64,000 bases of DNA from NCBI GenBank assembly GCA_963662155.1, contig OY759274.1, forward strand, positions 46,795,565 to 46,859,564, read 5' to 3'. Source of the DNA: Lamellibrachia columna. Lineage: Eukaryota > Annelida > Polychaeta > Sabellida > Siboglinidae. The translations under genes were made by a program, and so were the position numbers. The notes beneath the pieces were generated by a model. That model made no database searches, was not told the DNA's origin, and saw only the letters and a list, made by a program, of their open reading frames with translations. Below, piece by piece: positions 38,126 through 52,500 of this stretch; the first letter of the stretch is position 1; each line of letters starts with the position of its first letter.

Positions 38126-41100
38126 ATTCGACAACGACTGTTAATGTCAACTAGTTCGTCTAGCGGCTACTCGACAATGACTGTTAATGTCAACTAGTTC
38201 GTCTAGCGGCTACTCGATAACGACTGTTAATGTCAACTAGTTCGTCTAGCGGCTACTCGACAACGGCTGTTAATGTCAACTAGTTCGTCTAGCGGCTACT
38301 CGACAACGACTGTTAATGCAAACTAGTTCGTCTATCCTCTACTCGACAACTACTATTAATGTCAACTAGTTCGTCTCGCGTCTACTCGACAACGGCTATT
38401 AATGTCAACTAGTTCGTCTCGCGTCCACTCGACAACGACTATTAATGTCAACTAGTTCGACTAGCGTCTACTCGACAACGACTATTAATGTCAACTAGTT
38501 CATGTAGCATCTACTCGACAACGACTATTAATGTCAACTAGTTCGTCTAGCGTCTACTCAACAACGACTATTAATGTCAAATAGTTCGTCTAGTGTCTAC
38601 TCGACAACTAGTATTAATTTCAACTAGTTCGTCTAGAGTCTACTCGTCAACGACTGTTAATATCAACTAGTTCGTCTAGCGTCTACTCGACAACGACTAT
38701 TAATATCAACTAGTTCGTCTAGCGTCTACTCGACAACGACTATTAATGTCAACTAGTTCGTCTAGCGTCTACTCGACAACGACTTTTAATATCAACTAGT
38801 TCGTCTCGCGTCCACTCGACAACGACTATTAATGTCAACTAGTTCGACTAGCGTCTACTCGACAACGACTATTAATGTCAACTAGTTCATGTAGCATCTA
38901 CTCGACAACGACTATTAATGTCAACTAGTTCGTATAGCGTCTACTCAACAACGACTATTAATGTCAACTAGATCGTCTAGTGTCTACTCGACAACTAGTA
39001 TTAATGTCAACTAGTTCGTCTAGAGTCTACTCGTCAACGACTGTTAATATCAACTAGTTCGTCTAGCGTCTACTCGACAACGACTATTAATATCAACTAG
39101 TTCGTCTAGCGTCTACTCGACAACGACTATTAATGTCAACTAGTTCGTCTAGCGTCTACTCGACAACGACTTTTAATGTTAACTAATTCGTCTAGCGTCT
39201 ACACGACAACGACTATTAATGTCTACTAGTTCGTCTAGCATCTACTCGTCAACGACTTTTAATGTCAACTAGTTCGTCTCTCGTCTAGTCGACAACTACT
39301 ATTAATGTCAACTAGTTCGTCTAGCGTCTACTCGACAACTACTGTTAATATCAACTAGTTTGTCTAGCGGCTACTCGTCAATGAATATTAATATCAACTA
39401 GTTCGTCTAGCGTTTACTCGACAACGACTATTAATATCAACTAGTTCGTCTAGCGTCTACTCGACAAAGACTATTAATGTCAACTAGTTCGTCTAGCGTC
39501 TACTCAACAACGACTATTAATGTCAACTAGTTCGTCTATCCTCTACTCGACAACTACTATTAATGTCAACTAGTTCGTCTTACGTCTACTCGACAACTAC
39601 TGTTAATATCAACTAGTTTGTCTAGCGGCTACTTGTCAATGAATATTAATATCAACTAGTTCGTCTAGCGTTTACTCGACAACGACTATTAATATCAACT
39701 AGTTCGTCTAGCGTCTACTCGACAACTAGTATTAATGTCAACTAGTTCGTCTAGTGTCTACTCGTCAACGACTATTAATGTCAACTAGTTCGTCTAGCGT
39801 CTACTCGACAACGACTATTAATATCAACTAATTCGTCTAGCGTCTACTCGACAACGACTATTAATGTCAACTAATTCGTCTAGCGTCTACTCAACAACGA
39901 CTATTAATGTCAACTAGTTCGTCTCGCGTCTAGTCGACAACTACTATTAATGTCAACTAGTTCGTCTCGCGTCTACTCGACAACGGCTATTAATGTCAAC
40001 TAGTTCGTCTCGCGTCCACTCGACAACGACTATTAATGTCAACTAGTTCGTCTAGCGTCTACTCGACAACGACTATTAATGTCAACTAGTTCGTGTAGCA
40101 TCTACTCGACAACGACTATTAATGTCAACTAGTTCGTCTATCCTCTACTCGACAACTACTATTAATGTCAACTACTTCGTCTAACGACTACTCGACAACG
40201 ACTATTAATGTCAAGTAGTTCGTCTAGCGGCTACTCGAAAATGACTGTTAATGTCAACTAGTTCGTCTAGCGGCTACTCGACAACGACTGTTAATGTCAA
40301 CTAGTTCTTCTAGCGGCTACTCAACAACGATTGTTAATGCAAACTAGTTCGTCTAGCGTCTATTCGACAACGACTATTAATGTCAACTACTTCGTCTAAC
40401 GACTACTCGACAACGACTATTAATGTCAACTAGTTCGTCTAGCTTCTACTTGTCAATGACTATTAATGTCAACTAGTTCCTCTAGCGTTTACTCGACAAC
40501 GACTATTAATATCAACTAGTTCGTCTAGCGTCTACTCGACAACGACTATTAATATCAACTAGTTCGTCTAGCGTCTACTCGACAACGACTATTAATGTCA
40601 ACTAGTTCGTCTAGCGTCTACTCGACAACGACTTTTAATGTTAACTAATTCGTCTAGCGTCTACACGACAACGACTATTAATGTCTACTAGTTCGTCTAG
40701 CATCTACTCGTCAACGACTTTTAATGTCAACTAGTTCGTCTCTCGTCTAGTCGACAACTACTATTAATGTCAACTAGTTCGTCTTGCGTCTACTCGACAA
40801 CTACTGTTAATATCAACTAGTTTGTCTAGCGGCTACTTGTCAATGAATATTAATATCAACTAGTTCGTCTAGCGTTTACTCGACAACGACTATTAATATC
40901 AACTAGTTCGTCTAGCGTCTACTCGACAAAGACTATTAATGTCAACTAGTTCGTCTAGCGTCTACTCAACAACGACTATTAATGTCAACTAGTTCGTCTA
41001 TCCTCTACTCGACAACTACTATTAATGTCAACTAGTTCGTCTTGCGTCTACTCGACAACTACTGTTAATATCAACTAGTTTGTCTAGCGGCTACTTGTCA

Positions 41101-42930
41101 ATGAATATTAATATCAACTAGTTCGTCTAGCGTTTACTCGACAACGACTATTAATATCAACTAGTTCGTCTAGCGTCTACTCGACAACTAGTATTAATGT
41201 CAACTAGTTCGTCTAGTGTCTACTCGTCAACGACTATTAATGTCAACTAGTTCGTCTAGCGTCTACTCGACAACGACTATTAATATCAACTAGTTCGTCT
41301 AGGGTCTACTCGACAACGACTATTAATGTCAACTAATTCGTCTAACGTCTACTCAACAACGACTATTAATGTCAACTAGTTCGTCTATCCTCTACTCGAC
41401 AACTACTATTAATGTGAACTAGTTCGTCTCGCGTCTACTCAAAAACGACTATTAATGCCAACTAATTCGTCTCGCGTCCACGCGACAACGACTATTAATG
41501 TCAACTAGTTCGTCTAGCATCTACTCGACAACGACTATTAATGACAACTAGTTCGTCTAGCATCTACTCGACAACGACTATTAATGTCAACTAGTTCGTC
41601 TATCATCTACTCGACAACTACTATTAATGTCAACTTGTTCGTCTCGTGTCTACTCGACAACAACTATTAATGTCAACTAGTTCGTCTCGCGTCCACTCGA
41701 CAACGACAATTAATGTCAACTATTTCGTCTAGCCTCTAATCGACAAAGAATATTAATGTCAACTAGATCGTCTAGCGTCTACTCGACAACGGTTATTAAT
41801 ATCAACTTGTTCGTCTAGCGTCTACTCGACAACGACTATTAATATCAACTAGTTCGTCTAGCGTCTACTCGACAACGACTATTAATGTCAACTAGTTCGT
41901 CTAGCGTCTACTCGTCAACGACTATTAATGTCAACTAGTTCGTCTCGCGTCTAGTCGACAACTACTATTAATGTCTACTAGTTCGTCTAGCGTCTACTCG
42001 TCAACGACTATTAATGTCAACTAGTTCGTCTTGCGTCTACTCGACAACTACTATTAATGTCAATTAGTTCGTCTACCGTCTATTCGACAACGACTGTTAA
42101 TGTCAACTAGTTCGTCTAGCGGCTACTCGACAATGACTGTTAATGTCAACTACTTCGTCTAGCGGCTACTCGATAACGACTGTTAATGTCAACTAGTTCG
42201 TCTAGCGGCTACTCGACAACGACTGTTAATGCAAACTAGTTCGTCTATCCTCTACTCGACAACTACTATTAATGTCAACTAGTTCGTCTCGCGTCTACTC
42301 GACAACGGCTATTAATGTCAACTAGTTCGTCTCGCGTCCACTCGACAACGACTATTAATGTCAACTAGTTCGACTAGCGTCTACTCGACAACGACTATTA
42401 ATATCAACTAGTTCATGTAGCATCTACTCGACAACGACTATTAATGTCAACTAGTTCGTCTAGCGTCTACTCAACAACGACTATTAATGTCAACTAGTTC
42501 GTCTAGTGTCTACTCGACAACTAGTATTAATGTCAACTAGTTCGTCTAGAGTCTACTCTTCAACGACTGTTAATATCAACTAGTTCGTCTAGCGTCTACT
42601 CGACAACGACTATTAATGTCTACTAGTTCGTCTAGCGTCTACTCGTCAACGACTATTAATGTCAACTAGTTCGTCTCTCGTCTAGTCGACAACTACTATT
42701 AATGTCAACTAGTTCGTCTTGCGTCTACTCGACAACTACTATTAATGTCAATTAGTTCGTCTAGCGTCTACTCGACAACGACTATTAATGTCAACTAGTT
42801 CGTGTAGCATCTACTCGACAACGGCTATTAATGTCAACTAGTTCGTCTAGCGTCTACTCAAGAACGACTATTAATGTCAACTAGTTCGTCTAGTGTCTAC
42901 TCGACAACTAGTATTAATGTCAACTAGTTC

Positions 42931-45900
42931 GTCTAGTATCTACTCGTCAACGACTATTAATGTCAACTAGTTCGTCTACCGTCTACTCGACAACGACTAT
43001 TAATATCAACTAGTTCGTCTAGTGTCTACTCGACAACGACTATTAATGTCAACTAGTTAGTCTAGCGTCTACTCGTCAACGACCATAAATGTCAACTAGT
43101 TCGTCTAGCGTCTACTCGTCAACGACTATTAATGTCAACTAATTCGTCTAGCCTCTACTCGACAACGACTATTAATGTCATCTAGTTCGTCTAGCGTCTA
43201 CTCGACAACGATTATTAATATCAACTAGTTCGTCTAGCGTCTACTCGACAACGACTATTAATGTCTACTTGTTCGTCTAGCATCTACTCGTCAACGACTT
43301 TTAATGTCAACTATTTCGTCTCTCGTCTAGTCGACAACTACTATTAATGTCAACTAGTTCGTCTTGCGTCTACTCGACAACTACTGTTAATATCAACTAG
43401 TTTGTCTAGCGGCTACTTGTCAATGAATATTAATATCAACTAGTTCGTCTAGCGTTTACTCGACAACGACTATTAATATCAACTAGTTCTTCTAGCGTCT
43501 ACTCGACAAAGACTATTAATATCAACTAGTTCGTCTAGCGTCTACTCGACAAAGACTATTAATGTCAACTAGTTCGTCTAGCGTCTACTCAACAACGACT
43601 ATTAATGTCAACTAGTTCGTCTATCCTCTACTCGACAACTACTATTAATGTCAACTAGTTCGTCTTGCGTCTACTCGACAACTACTGTTAATATCAACTA
43701 GTTTGTCTAGCGGCGACTTGTCAATGATTATTAATATCAACAAGTTCGTCAAGCGTTTACTCGACAACGACTATTAATATCAACTAGTTCGTCTAGCGTC
43801 TACTCGACAACTAGTATTAATGTCAACTTGTTCGTCTAGTGTCTACTCGTCAACGACTATTAATGTCAACTAGTTCGTCTAGCGTCTACTCGACAACGAC
43901 TATTAATATCAACTAGTTCGTCTAGCGTCTACTCGACAACGACTATTAATGTCAACTAGTTCGTCTATCCTCTACTCGAAAACTACTATTAATGTGAACT
44001 AGTTCGTCTCGCCTCTACTCAAAAACGACTATTAATGCCAACAAATTCGTCTCGCGTCCACGCGACAACGACTATTAATGTCAACTAGTTCGTCTAGCAT
44101 CTACTCGACAACGACTATTAATGTCAACTAGTTCGTCTAGCATCTACTCGACAACGACTATTAATGTCAACTAGTTCGTCTATCATCTACTCGACAACTA
44201 CTATTAATGTCAACTTGTTCGTCTCGTGTCTACTCGACAACGATTATTAATGTCAACTAGTTCGTCTCGCGTCCACTCGACAACGACTATTAATGTCAAC
44301 TATTTCGTCTAGCCTCTACTCGACAAAGAATATTAATGTCAACTAGATCGTCTAGCGTCTACTCGACAACGGTTATTAATATCAACTTGTTCGTCTAGCG
44401 TCTACTCGACAACGACTATTAATATCAACTAGTTCGTCTAGCGTCTACTCGACAACGACTATTAATGTCAACTAGTTCGTCTAGCGTCTACTCGTCAACG
44501 ACTATTAATGTCAACTAGTTTGTCTCGCGTCTAGTCGACAACTACTATTAATGTCAACTAGTTCGTCTAGCGTCTACTCGTCAACGACTATTAATGTCAA
44601 CTAGTTCGTCTTGCGTCTATTCGACAACTACTATTAATGTCAATTAGTTCGTCTACCGTCTATTCGACAACGACTGTTAATGTCAACTAGTTCGTCTAGC
44701 GGCTACTCGACAATGACTGTTAATGTCAACTAGTTCGTCTAGCGGCTACTCGATAACGACTGTTAATGTCAACTAGTTCGTCTAGCGGCTACTCGACAAC
44801 GGCTGTTAATGTCAACTAGTTCGTCTAGCGGCTACTCGACAACGACTGTTAATGCAAACTAGTTCGTCTATCCTCTACTCGACAACTACTATTAATGTCA
44901 ACTAGTTCGTCTCGCGTCTACTCGACAACGGCTATTAATGTCAACTAGTTCGTCTCGCGTCCACTCGACAACGACTATTAATGTCAACTAGTTCGACTAG
45001 CGTCTACTCGACAACGACTATTAATGTCAACTAGTTCATGTAGCATCTACTCGACAACGACTATTAATGTCAACTAGTTCGTCTAGCGTCTACTCAACAA
45101 CGACTATTAATGTCAACTAGTTCGTCTAGTGTCTACTCGACAACTAGTATTAATGTCAACTAGTTCGTCTAGAGTCTACTCGTCAACGACTGTTAATATC
45201 AACTAGTTCGTCTAGCGTCTACTCGACAACGACTATTAATATCAACTAGTTCGTCTAGCGTCTACTCGACAACGACTATTAATGTCAACTAGTTCGTCTA
45301 GCGTCTACTCGACAACGACTTTTAATATCAACTAGTTCGTCTTGCGTCCACTCGACAACGACTATTAATGTCAACTAGTTCGACTAGCGTCTACTCGACA
45401 ACGACTATTAATGTCAACTAGTTCATGTAGCATCTACTCGAAAACGACTATTAATGTCAACTAGTTCGTCTAGCGTCTACTCAACAACGACTATTAATGT
45501 CAACTAGTTCGTCTAGTGTCTACTCGACAACTAGTATTAATGTCAACTAGTTCATCTAGCGGCTACTCGACAACGACTTTTAATGTTAACTAATTCGTCT
45601 AGCGTCTACACGACAACGACTATTAATGTCTACTAGTTCGTCTAGCATCTACTCGTCAACGACTTTTAATGTCAACTAGTTCGTCTCTCGTCTAGTCGAC
45701 AACTACTATTAATGTCAACTAGTTCGTCTTGCGTCTACTCGACAACTACTGTTAATATCAACTAGTTTGTCTAGCGGCTACTTGTCAATGAATATTAATA
45801 TCAACTAGTTCGTCTAGCGTTTACTCGACAACGACTATTAATATCAACTAGTTCTTCTAGCGTCTACTCGACAAAGACTATTAATATCAACTAGTTCGTC

Positions 45901-47250
45901 TAGCGTCTACTCGACAAAGACTATTAATGTCAACTATTTCGTCTAGCGTCTACTCAACAACGACTATTAATGTCAACTAGTTCGTCTATCCTCTACTCGA
46001 CAACTACTATTAATGTCAACTAGTTCGTCTTGCGTCTACTCGACAACTACTGTTAATATCAACTAGTTTGTCTAGCGGCTACTTGTCAATGAATATTAAT
46101 ATCAACTAGTTCGTCTAGCGTTTACTCGACAACGACTATTAATATCAACTAGTTCGTCTAGCGTCTACTCGACAACTAGTATTAATGTCAACTAGTTCGT
46201 CTAGTGTCTACTCGTCAACGACTATTAATGTCAACTAGTTCGTCTAGCGTCTACTCGACAACGACTATTAATATCAACTAGTTCGTCTAGCGTCTACTCG
46301 ACAACGACTATTAATGTCAACTAATTCGTCTAGCGTCTACTCAACAACGACTATTAATGTCAACTAGTTCGTCTATCCTCTACTCGACAACTACTATTAA
46401 TGTGAACTAGTTCGTCTCGCGTGTACTCAAAAACGACTATTAATGCCAACTAATTCGTCTCGCGTCCACGCGACAACGACTATTAATGTCAACTAGTTCG
46501 TCTAGCATCTACTCGACAACGACTATTAATGACAACTAGTTCGTCTAGCATCTACTCGACAACGACTATTAATGTCAACTAGTTCGTCTATCATCTACTC
46601 GACAACTACTATTAATGTCAACTTGTTCGTCTCGTGTCTACTCGACAACAACTATTAATGTCAACTAGTTCGTCTCGCGTCCACTCGACAACGACTATTA
46701 ATGTCAACTATTTCGTCTAGCCTCTACTCGACAAAGAATATTAATGTCAACTAGATCGTCTAGCGTCTACTCGACAACGGTTATTAATATCAACTTGTTC
46801 GTCTAGCGTCTACTCGACAACGACTATTAATATCAACTAGTTCGTCTAGCGTCTACTCGACAACGACTATTAATGTCAACTAGTTCGTCTAGCGTCTACT
46901 CGTCAACGACTATTAATGTCAACTAGTTCGTCTCGCGTCTAGTCGACAACTACTATTAATGTCAACTAGTTCGTCTAGCGTCTACTCGTCAACGACTATT
47001 AATGTCAACTAGTTCGTCTTGCGTCTACTCGACAACTACTATTAATGTCAATTAGTTCGTCTACCGTCTATTCGACAACGACTGTTAATGTCAACTAGTT
47101 CGTCTAGCGGCTACTCGACAATGACTGTTAATTTCAACTAGTTCGTCTAGCGGCTACTCGATAACGACTGTTAATGTCAACTAGTTCGTCTAGCGGCTAC
47201 TCGACAACGGCTGTTAATGTCAACTAGTTCGTCTAGCGGCTACTCGACAA
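42931..47250 (+). repeat. Higher-order repeat, block 3, partial unit 4
   Basis: Begins with GTCTAGTATC at 42,931 and repeats the order seen from 23,411, 28,701 and 36,397, including GCGGCGACTTG at 43,710. It has its own changes: the paired TTTGTCTAGCGG monomers are 301 bp apart (43,409/43,710 and 45,774/46,075), seven monomers instead of the six seen elsewhere, because a TCTACTCGACAAAGACTATT monomer is doubled. A junction near 45,555 (CATCTAGCGGCTACTCG joined to ACAACGACTTTT) removes monomers present in units 2 and 3. Similarity to the block 3 pattern ends at about 47,250. Confidence 0.8.
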
Positions 47251-47454
47251 CGAATATTAATGTCAACTAATTCGTCTAGCGTCTACTCGACAATGACTAT
47301 TAATGTCAACTAGTTCGTCTATCCTCTACTCCACAACTACTATTAATGTCAACTAGTTCGTCTCGCGTCTACTCGACAAAGACTATTAATGTCAACTAGT
47401 TCGTCTAGCGTCCACGCGACAACGACTATTAGTGTCAACTAGTTCGTCTAGCGT

Positions 47455-47850
47455 CTACTCGACAACTACTATTAATGTCAACTAGTTCGTCTCGCGTCTA
47501 CTCGACAACGACTATTAATTTCAACTAGTTCGTCTAGCGTCCACGCGACAACGACTATTAGTGTCAACTAGTTCGTCTAGCGTCTACTCGACAACGACTA
47601 TTAATGTCAACTAGTTCGTGTAGCGTCTACTCGACAACGACTATTAATGTCAACTAGTTCGTGTAGCGTCTACTCGGCAACGACTATTAATGTCAACTAG
47701 TTCGTCTATCCTCTACACGACAAGTACTATTAATATCAATTAGTTCATCTCGCGTCTACTCGACAACGACTATTAATGTCAACTAGTTCGTGTAGTGTCT
47801 ACTCGACAACGACTATTAATGTCAAATAGTTCGTCTAGCGTCTACTCGAC
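47455..47850 (+). repeat. Displaced duplication, copy 1 (about 9 monomers)
   Basis: This segment matches 49,132-49,527. The GTCCACGCGAC monomer that leads into the unusual TATTAGTGTC sits at 47,539 and 49,216, exactly 39 monomers (1,677 bp) apart. Both copies share CTACACGACAAGTACTATT and TTCATCTCGCG. Similarity ends near GTCAAATAG in this copy versus GTCAACTAG in the other. Confidence 0.8.
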
Positions 47851-49013
47851 AACGACTATTAATGTCAACTAGTTCATCTAGCGGCTATTCGACAATGACT
47901 GTTAATGCAAACTAGTTCGTCTATCCTCTACTCGACAACTACTATTAATGTCAACTAGTTCGTCTCGCGTCTACTCGACAATGGCTATTAATATCAACTA
48001 GTTTGTCTCGCGTCCACTCGACAACGACTATTAATGTCAACTAGTTTGTCTAGCGTCTACTCGACAACGACTATTAATGTCAACTAGTTCATGTAGCATC
48101 TACTCGACAACGACTATTAATGTCAACTAGTTCGTCTAGCGTCTACTCAACAATGACTATTAATGTCAACTAGTTCGTCTAGTGTCTACTCGACAACTAG
48201 TATTAATGTCAACTAGTTCGTCTAGAGTCTACTCGTCAACGACTGTTAATGTCAACTAGTTCGTCTAGCGTCTACTCGACAACGACTATTAATATCAACT
48301 AGTTCGTCTAGCGTCTACTCGACAACGACTATTAATGTCAACTAGTTCGTCTATCCTCTACTCGACAACTACTATTAATGTCAACTAGTTCGCCTCGCGT
48401 CTACTCGACAAAGTCTATTAATGTCAACTAGTTCGTCTAGCATCTACTCGACAACGACTATTAATGTCAACTAGTTCGTCTATCCTCTACTCGAAAACTA
48501 CTATTAATGTCAACTAGTTCGTCTCGTGTCTACTCGACAACGACTATTAATATCAACTAGTTCATCTCGCGTCCACTCGACAACGACTATTAATGTCAAC
48601 TAGTTCGTCTAGCCTCTACTCGACAAAGACTATTAATTTCAACTAGGTCGTCTAGCGTCTACTCGACAACGACTATTAATATCAACTAGTTCGTCTAGCG
48701 TCTACTCGACAACGACTATTAACGTCAACTAGTTCGTCTACCGTCTACTCGTCAACGACTATTAATGTCAACTAGTTCGTCTAGCGTCTACTCGACAACG
48801 ACTATTAATGTCATCTAGTTCGTGTAGCATCTACTCGACAACAACTATTAATGTCAACTAGTTCGTCTAGCGGCTACTTGTCAATGACTATTAATGTCAA
48901 CTGGTTCGTCCAGCGTTTACACGACAACGACTATTAATGTCACCTAGTTCGTCTAGCGTCTACTCGACAACGATTATTAACGTCAACTAGTTCGTCTAGC
49001 GTCTACTCGACAA

Positions 49014-49056
49014 CGACTATTAATGTCAACTAGTTCGTCTAGCGTCTACTCGACAA
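49014..49056 (+). repeat. Reference monomer (exact consensus copy)
   Basis: One monomer that matches the consensus as I read it, starting at CGACTATT. Landmarks by monomer position: ATTAAT 6-11, GTC 12-14, palindrome AACTAGTT 15-22, TTCG 21-24, GTCTAGC 24-30 followed by GTCTACT 31-37, TCGA 37-40, CAA 41-43. CpG lies at 1-2, 23-24, 30-31 and 38-39. The phase is arbitrary because the array is circularly permutable. Frequent variants are ATGTC to ATATC (position 12), GCG to GCA, GTG or TCGC near 29-31, CTCGACAACG to CTCGTCAACG, and CTACTC to CCACTC. Confidence 0.95.
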
Positions 49057-49131
49057 AGACTATTAATGTCAACTAGTTCGTCTAGCGTCTACTCGACAAC
49101 GACTATTAATGTCATCTAGTTCGTCTATCCT

Positions 49132-49527
49132 CTACTCGACAACTACTATTAATGTCAACTAGTTCGTCTCGCGTCTACTCGACAACGACTATTAATTTCA
49201 ACTAGTTCGTCTAGCGTCCACGCGACAACGACTATTAGTGTCAACTAGTTCGTCTAGCGTCTACTCGACAACGACTATTAATGTCAACTAGTTCGTGTAG
49301 CGTCTACTCGACAACGACTATTAATGTCAACTAGTTCGTGTAGCGTCTACTCGGCAACGACTATTAATGTCAACTAGTTCGTCTATCCTCTACACGACAA
49401 GTACTATTAATATCAATTAGTTCATCTCGCGTCTACTCGACAACGACTATTAATGTCAACTAGTTCGTGTAGTGTCTACTCGACAACGACTATTAATGTC
49501 AACTAGTTCGTCTAGCGTCTACTCGAC
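49132..49527 (+). repeat. Displaced duplication, copy 2 (about 9 monomers)
   Basis: Partner of 47,455-47,850, sharing the rare TATTAGTGTC and CGACAAGTACTATT variants at a 1,677-bp offset. A further CCACGCGAC monomer leading into TATTAGTGTC at about 47,415 lies three monomers upstream of copy 1 and is not matched upstream of copy 2, so copy 1's neighbourhood was also locally doubled. Confidence 0.75.
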
Positions 49528-52500
49528 AACTACTATTAATGTCAATTAGTTCGTCTAGCGTCTATTCGACAAAGACTGTTAATGTCAACTAGTTCGTCTA
49601 GCGGCTACTCGACAACGACTGTTAATGCAAACTAGTTCGTCTAGCGGCTACTCGATAACGACTGTTATTTTCAACTAGTTCGTCTAGCGGCTACTCGATA
49701 ACGACTGTTATTGTCAACTAGTTCGTATAGCGGCTACTCGACAACGGCTGTTAATGTCAACTAGTTCGTCTAGCGGCTACTCGACAACGACTGTTAATGC
49801 AAACTAGTTCGTCTATCCTCTATTCGACAACTACTATTAATGTCAACTAGTTCGTCTCGCGTCTACTCGACAACGGCTATTAATGTCAACTAGTTCGTCT
49901 CGCGTCCACTCGACAACGACTATTAATGTCAACTAGTTCGTCTAGCGTCTACTCGACAACGACTATTAATGTCAACTAGTTCGTCTAGCGTCTACTCAAC
50001 AACGAATATTAATGTCATCTAGTTCGTCTAGTGTCTACTCGACAACGACTATTAATATCAACTAGTTCGTCTAGCGTCTACTCGACAACGACTATTAATG
50101 TCAACTAGTTCGTCTAGCGTCTACTCGTCAACGACCATTAATGTCAACTAGTTCGTCTAGCGTCTACTCGTCAACGACTATTAATGTCAACTAATTCGTC
50201 TAGCGTCTACTCGTCAACGACTATTAATGTCAACTAGTTCGTCTAGCCTCTACTCGAAAACAACTATTAATGTCATCTAGTTCGTCTAGCGTCTACTCGA
50301 CAACGATTATTAATATCAACTAGTTCGTCTAGCGTCTACTCGACAACGACTATTAATGTCTACTAGTTCGTCTAGCGTCTACTCGTCAACGACTATTAAT
50401 GTCAACTAGTTCGTCTCTCGTCTAGTCGACAACTACTATTAATGTCAACTAGTTCGTCTTGCGTCTACTCGACAACTACTGTTAATGTCAACTAGTTCGT
50501 CCAGCATCTACTCGACAATTAGTATTAATGTCAACTAGTTCGTCTAGAGTCTACTCGTCAACCACTATTAATGTCAACTATTTCGTCTAGCCTCTACTCG
50601 ACAATGACTATTAATATGAACTAGTTCGTCTAGCGTCTATTCGACAACGACTATTAATGTCAACTAGTTCGTCTAGCGGCTACTTGTCAATGACTATTAA
50701 TGTCAACTGGTTCGTCTAGCCTTTACACGACAACGACTATTAATGTCACCTTGTTCGTCTAGCGTCTACTCGACAACGATTATTAACGTCAACTAGTTCG
50801 TCTAGCGTCTACTCGACAACGACTATTAATGTCAACTAGTTCGTCTAGCGTCTACTCGACAACGACTATTAATGTCAACTAGTTCGTCTCGCGTCCACTC
50901 GACAACGACTAATAATGTCAACTAGTTCGTCTAGCTTCTACTCGACAAAGACTATTAATGTCAACTAGATCGTCTAGCGTCTATTCGACAACGACTGTTA
51001 ATGTCAACTAGTTCGTTTAGCGGCTACTCGACAATGACTGTTAATGTCAACTAGTTCGTCTAGCGGCTACTCGATAACGACTGTTAATATCATCTAGTTC
51101 GTCTAGCGGCTATTCGACAACGACTGTTAATGTCAACTAGTTCGTCTAGCGGTTACTCGACAACGACTGTTAATGCAAACTAGTTCGTCTAGCGTCTATT
51201 CGACAATGACTATTAATGTCAACTACTTCGTCTAACGACTACTCGACAACGACTATTAATGTCAACTAGTTCGTCTAGCGGTTACTTGTCAATGACTATT
51301 AATGTCAACTAGTTCGTCTAGCGTTTACTCGACAATGACTATTAATGTCAACTAGTTCGTATAGCGTCTATTTGACAACGACTATTAATGTCAACTAGTT
51401 CGTCTAGCGTCTACTCGACAACGACTATTAATGTCATCTAGTTCGTGTAGCATCTACTCGACAACGACTATTAATGTCAACTAGTTCGTCTAGCGTCTAC
51501 TTAACAACGACTATTAATGTCAACTAGTTCGTCCAGCGTCTACTCGACAACTAGTATTAATGTCAACTAGTTAGTCTAGAGTCTACTCGTCAACGACTAT
51601 TAATGTCAACTATTTCGTCTAGCCTCTACTCGACAACGACTATTAATATGAACTAGTTCGTCTAGCGTCTATTCGACAACGACTATTAATGTCAACTAGT
51701 TCGTCTAGCGGCTACTTGTCAATGACTATTAATGTCAACTGGTTCGTCTAGCGTTTACACGACAACGACTATTAATTTCACCTAGTTCGTCTAGCGTCTA
51801 CTCGACAACGATTATTAACGTCAACTAGTTCGTCTAGCGTCTACTCGACAACGACTATTAATGTCAACTAGTTCGTCTATCCTCTACTCGACAACTACTA
51901 TTAATGTAAACTAGTTCGTCTCGCGTCTACTCGACAACGACTATTAATGTCAACTAGTTCGTCTCGCGTCCACGCGAAAACGACTATTAATGTCAACTAG
52001 TTCGAGTAGCGTCTACTCGACAACGACTATTAATGTCAACTAGTTCGTCTAGCGTCTACTCGACAACGACTATTAATGTCAAGTAGTTCGTCTATCCTCT
52101 ACTCGACAACTACTATTAATATCAATTAGTTCGTCTCGCGTCTACTCGACAACGACTATTAATGTCAACTAGTTCGTGTAGTGTCTACTCGACAACGACT
52201 ATTAATATCAACTAGTTCGTCTAGCGTCTACTCGACAACGACTATTAATGTCAAATAGTTCGTCTAGCGTCTACTCGACAACGACTATTAATGTCAACTA
52301 GTTCGTCTAGCATCTACTCGACAACGACTATTAATGTCAACTAGTTCATCTAGCATCTACTCGACAACGACTATTAATGTCAACTAGTTCGTCTATCATC
52401 TACTCGACAACTACTATTAATGTCAACCATTTCGTCTCGTGTCTACTCGAAAACGACTATTAATGTCAACTAGTTCGTCTCGCGTCCACTCGACAACGAC

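Larger units (their letters stand above)
36397..42930 (+). repeat. Higher-order repeat, block 3, unit 3 (152 monomers)
   Basis: From GTCTAGTATC at 36,397 to 42,931: 6,534 bp, or 152 monomers minus two single-base deletions (36,764 and 38,117). It is nearly identical to unit 2. Shared private markers include GTCAACCTCT (30,421 and 38,116), GTTAACTAATTCG (31,483/39,178 and 32,945/40,640), GTCTAGGG (33,602/41,297) and ATGACAACT (33,846/41,541), all 7,695 bp apart. Base differences seen include GCGTCCTCTCG versus GCGTCGTCTCG, CTATTTCG versus CTTTTTCG, and CGACTATT versus CGACAATT near 41,705. Confidence 0.87.
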
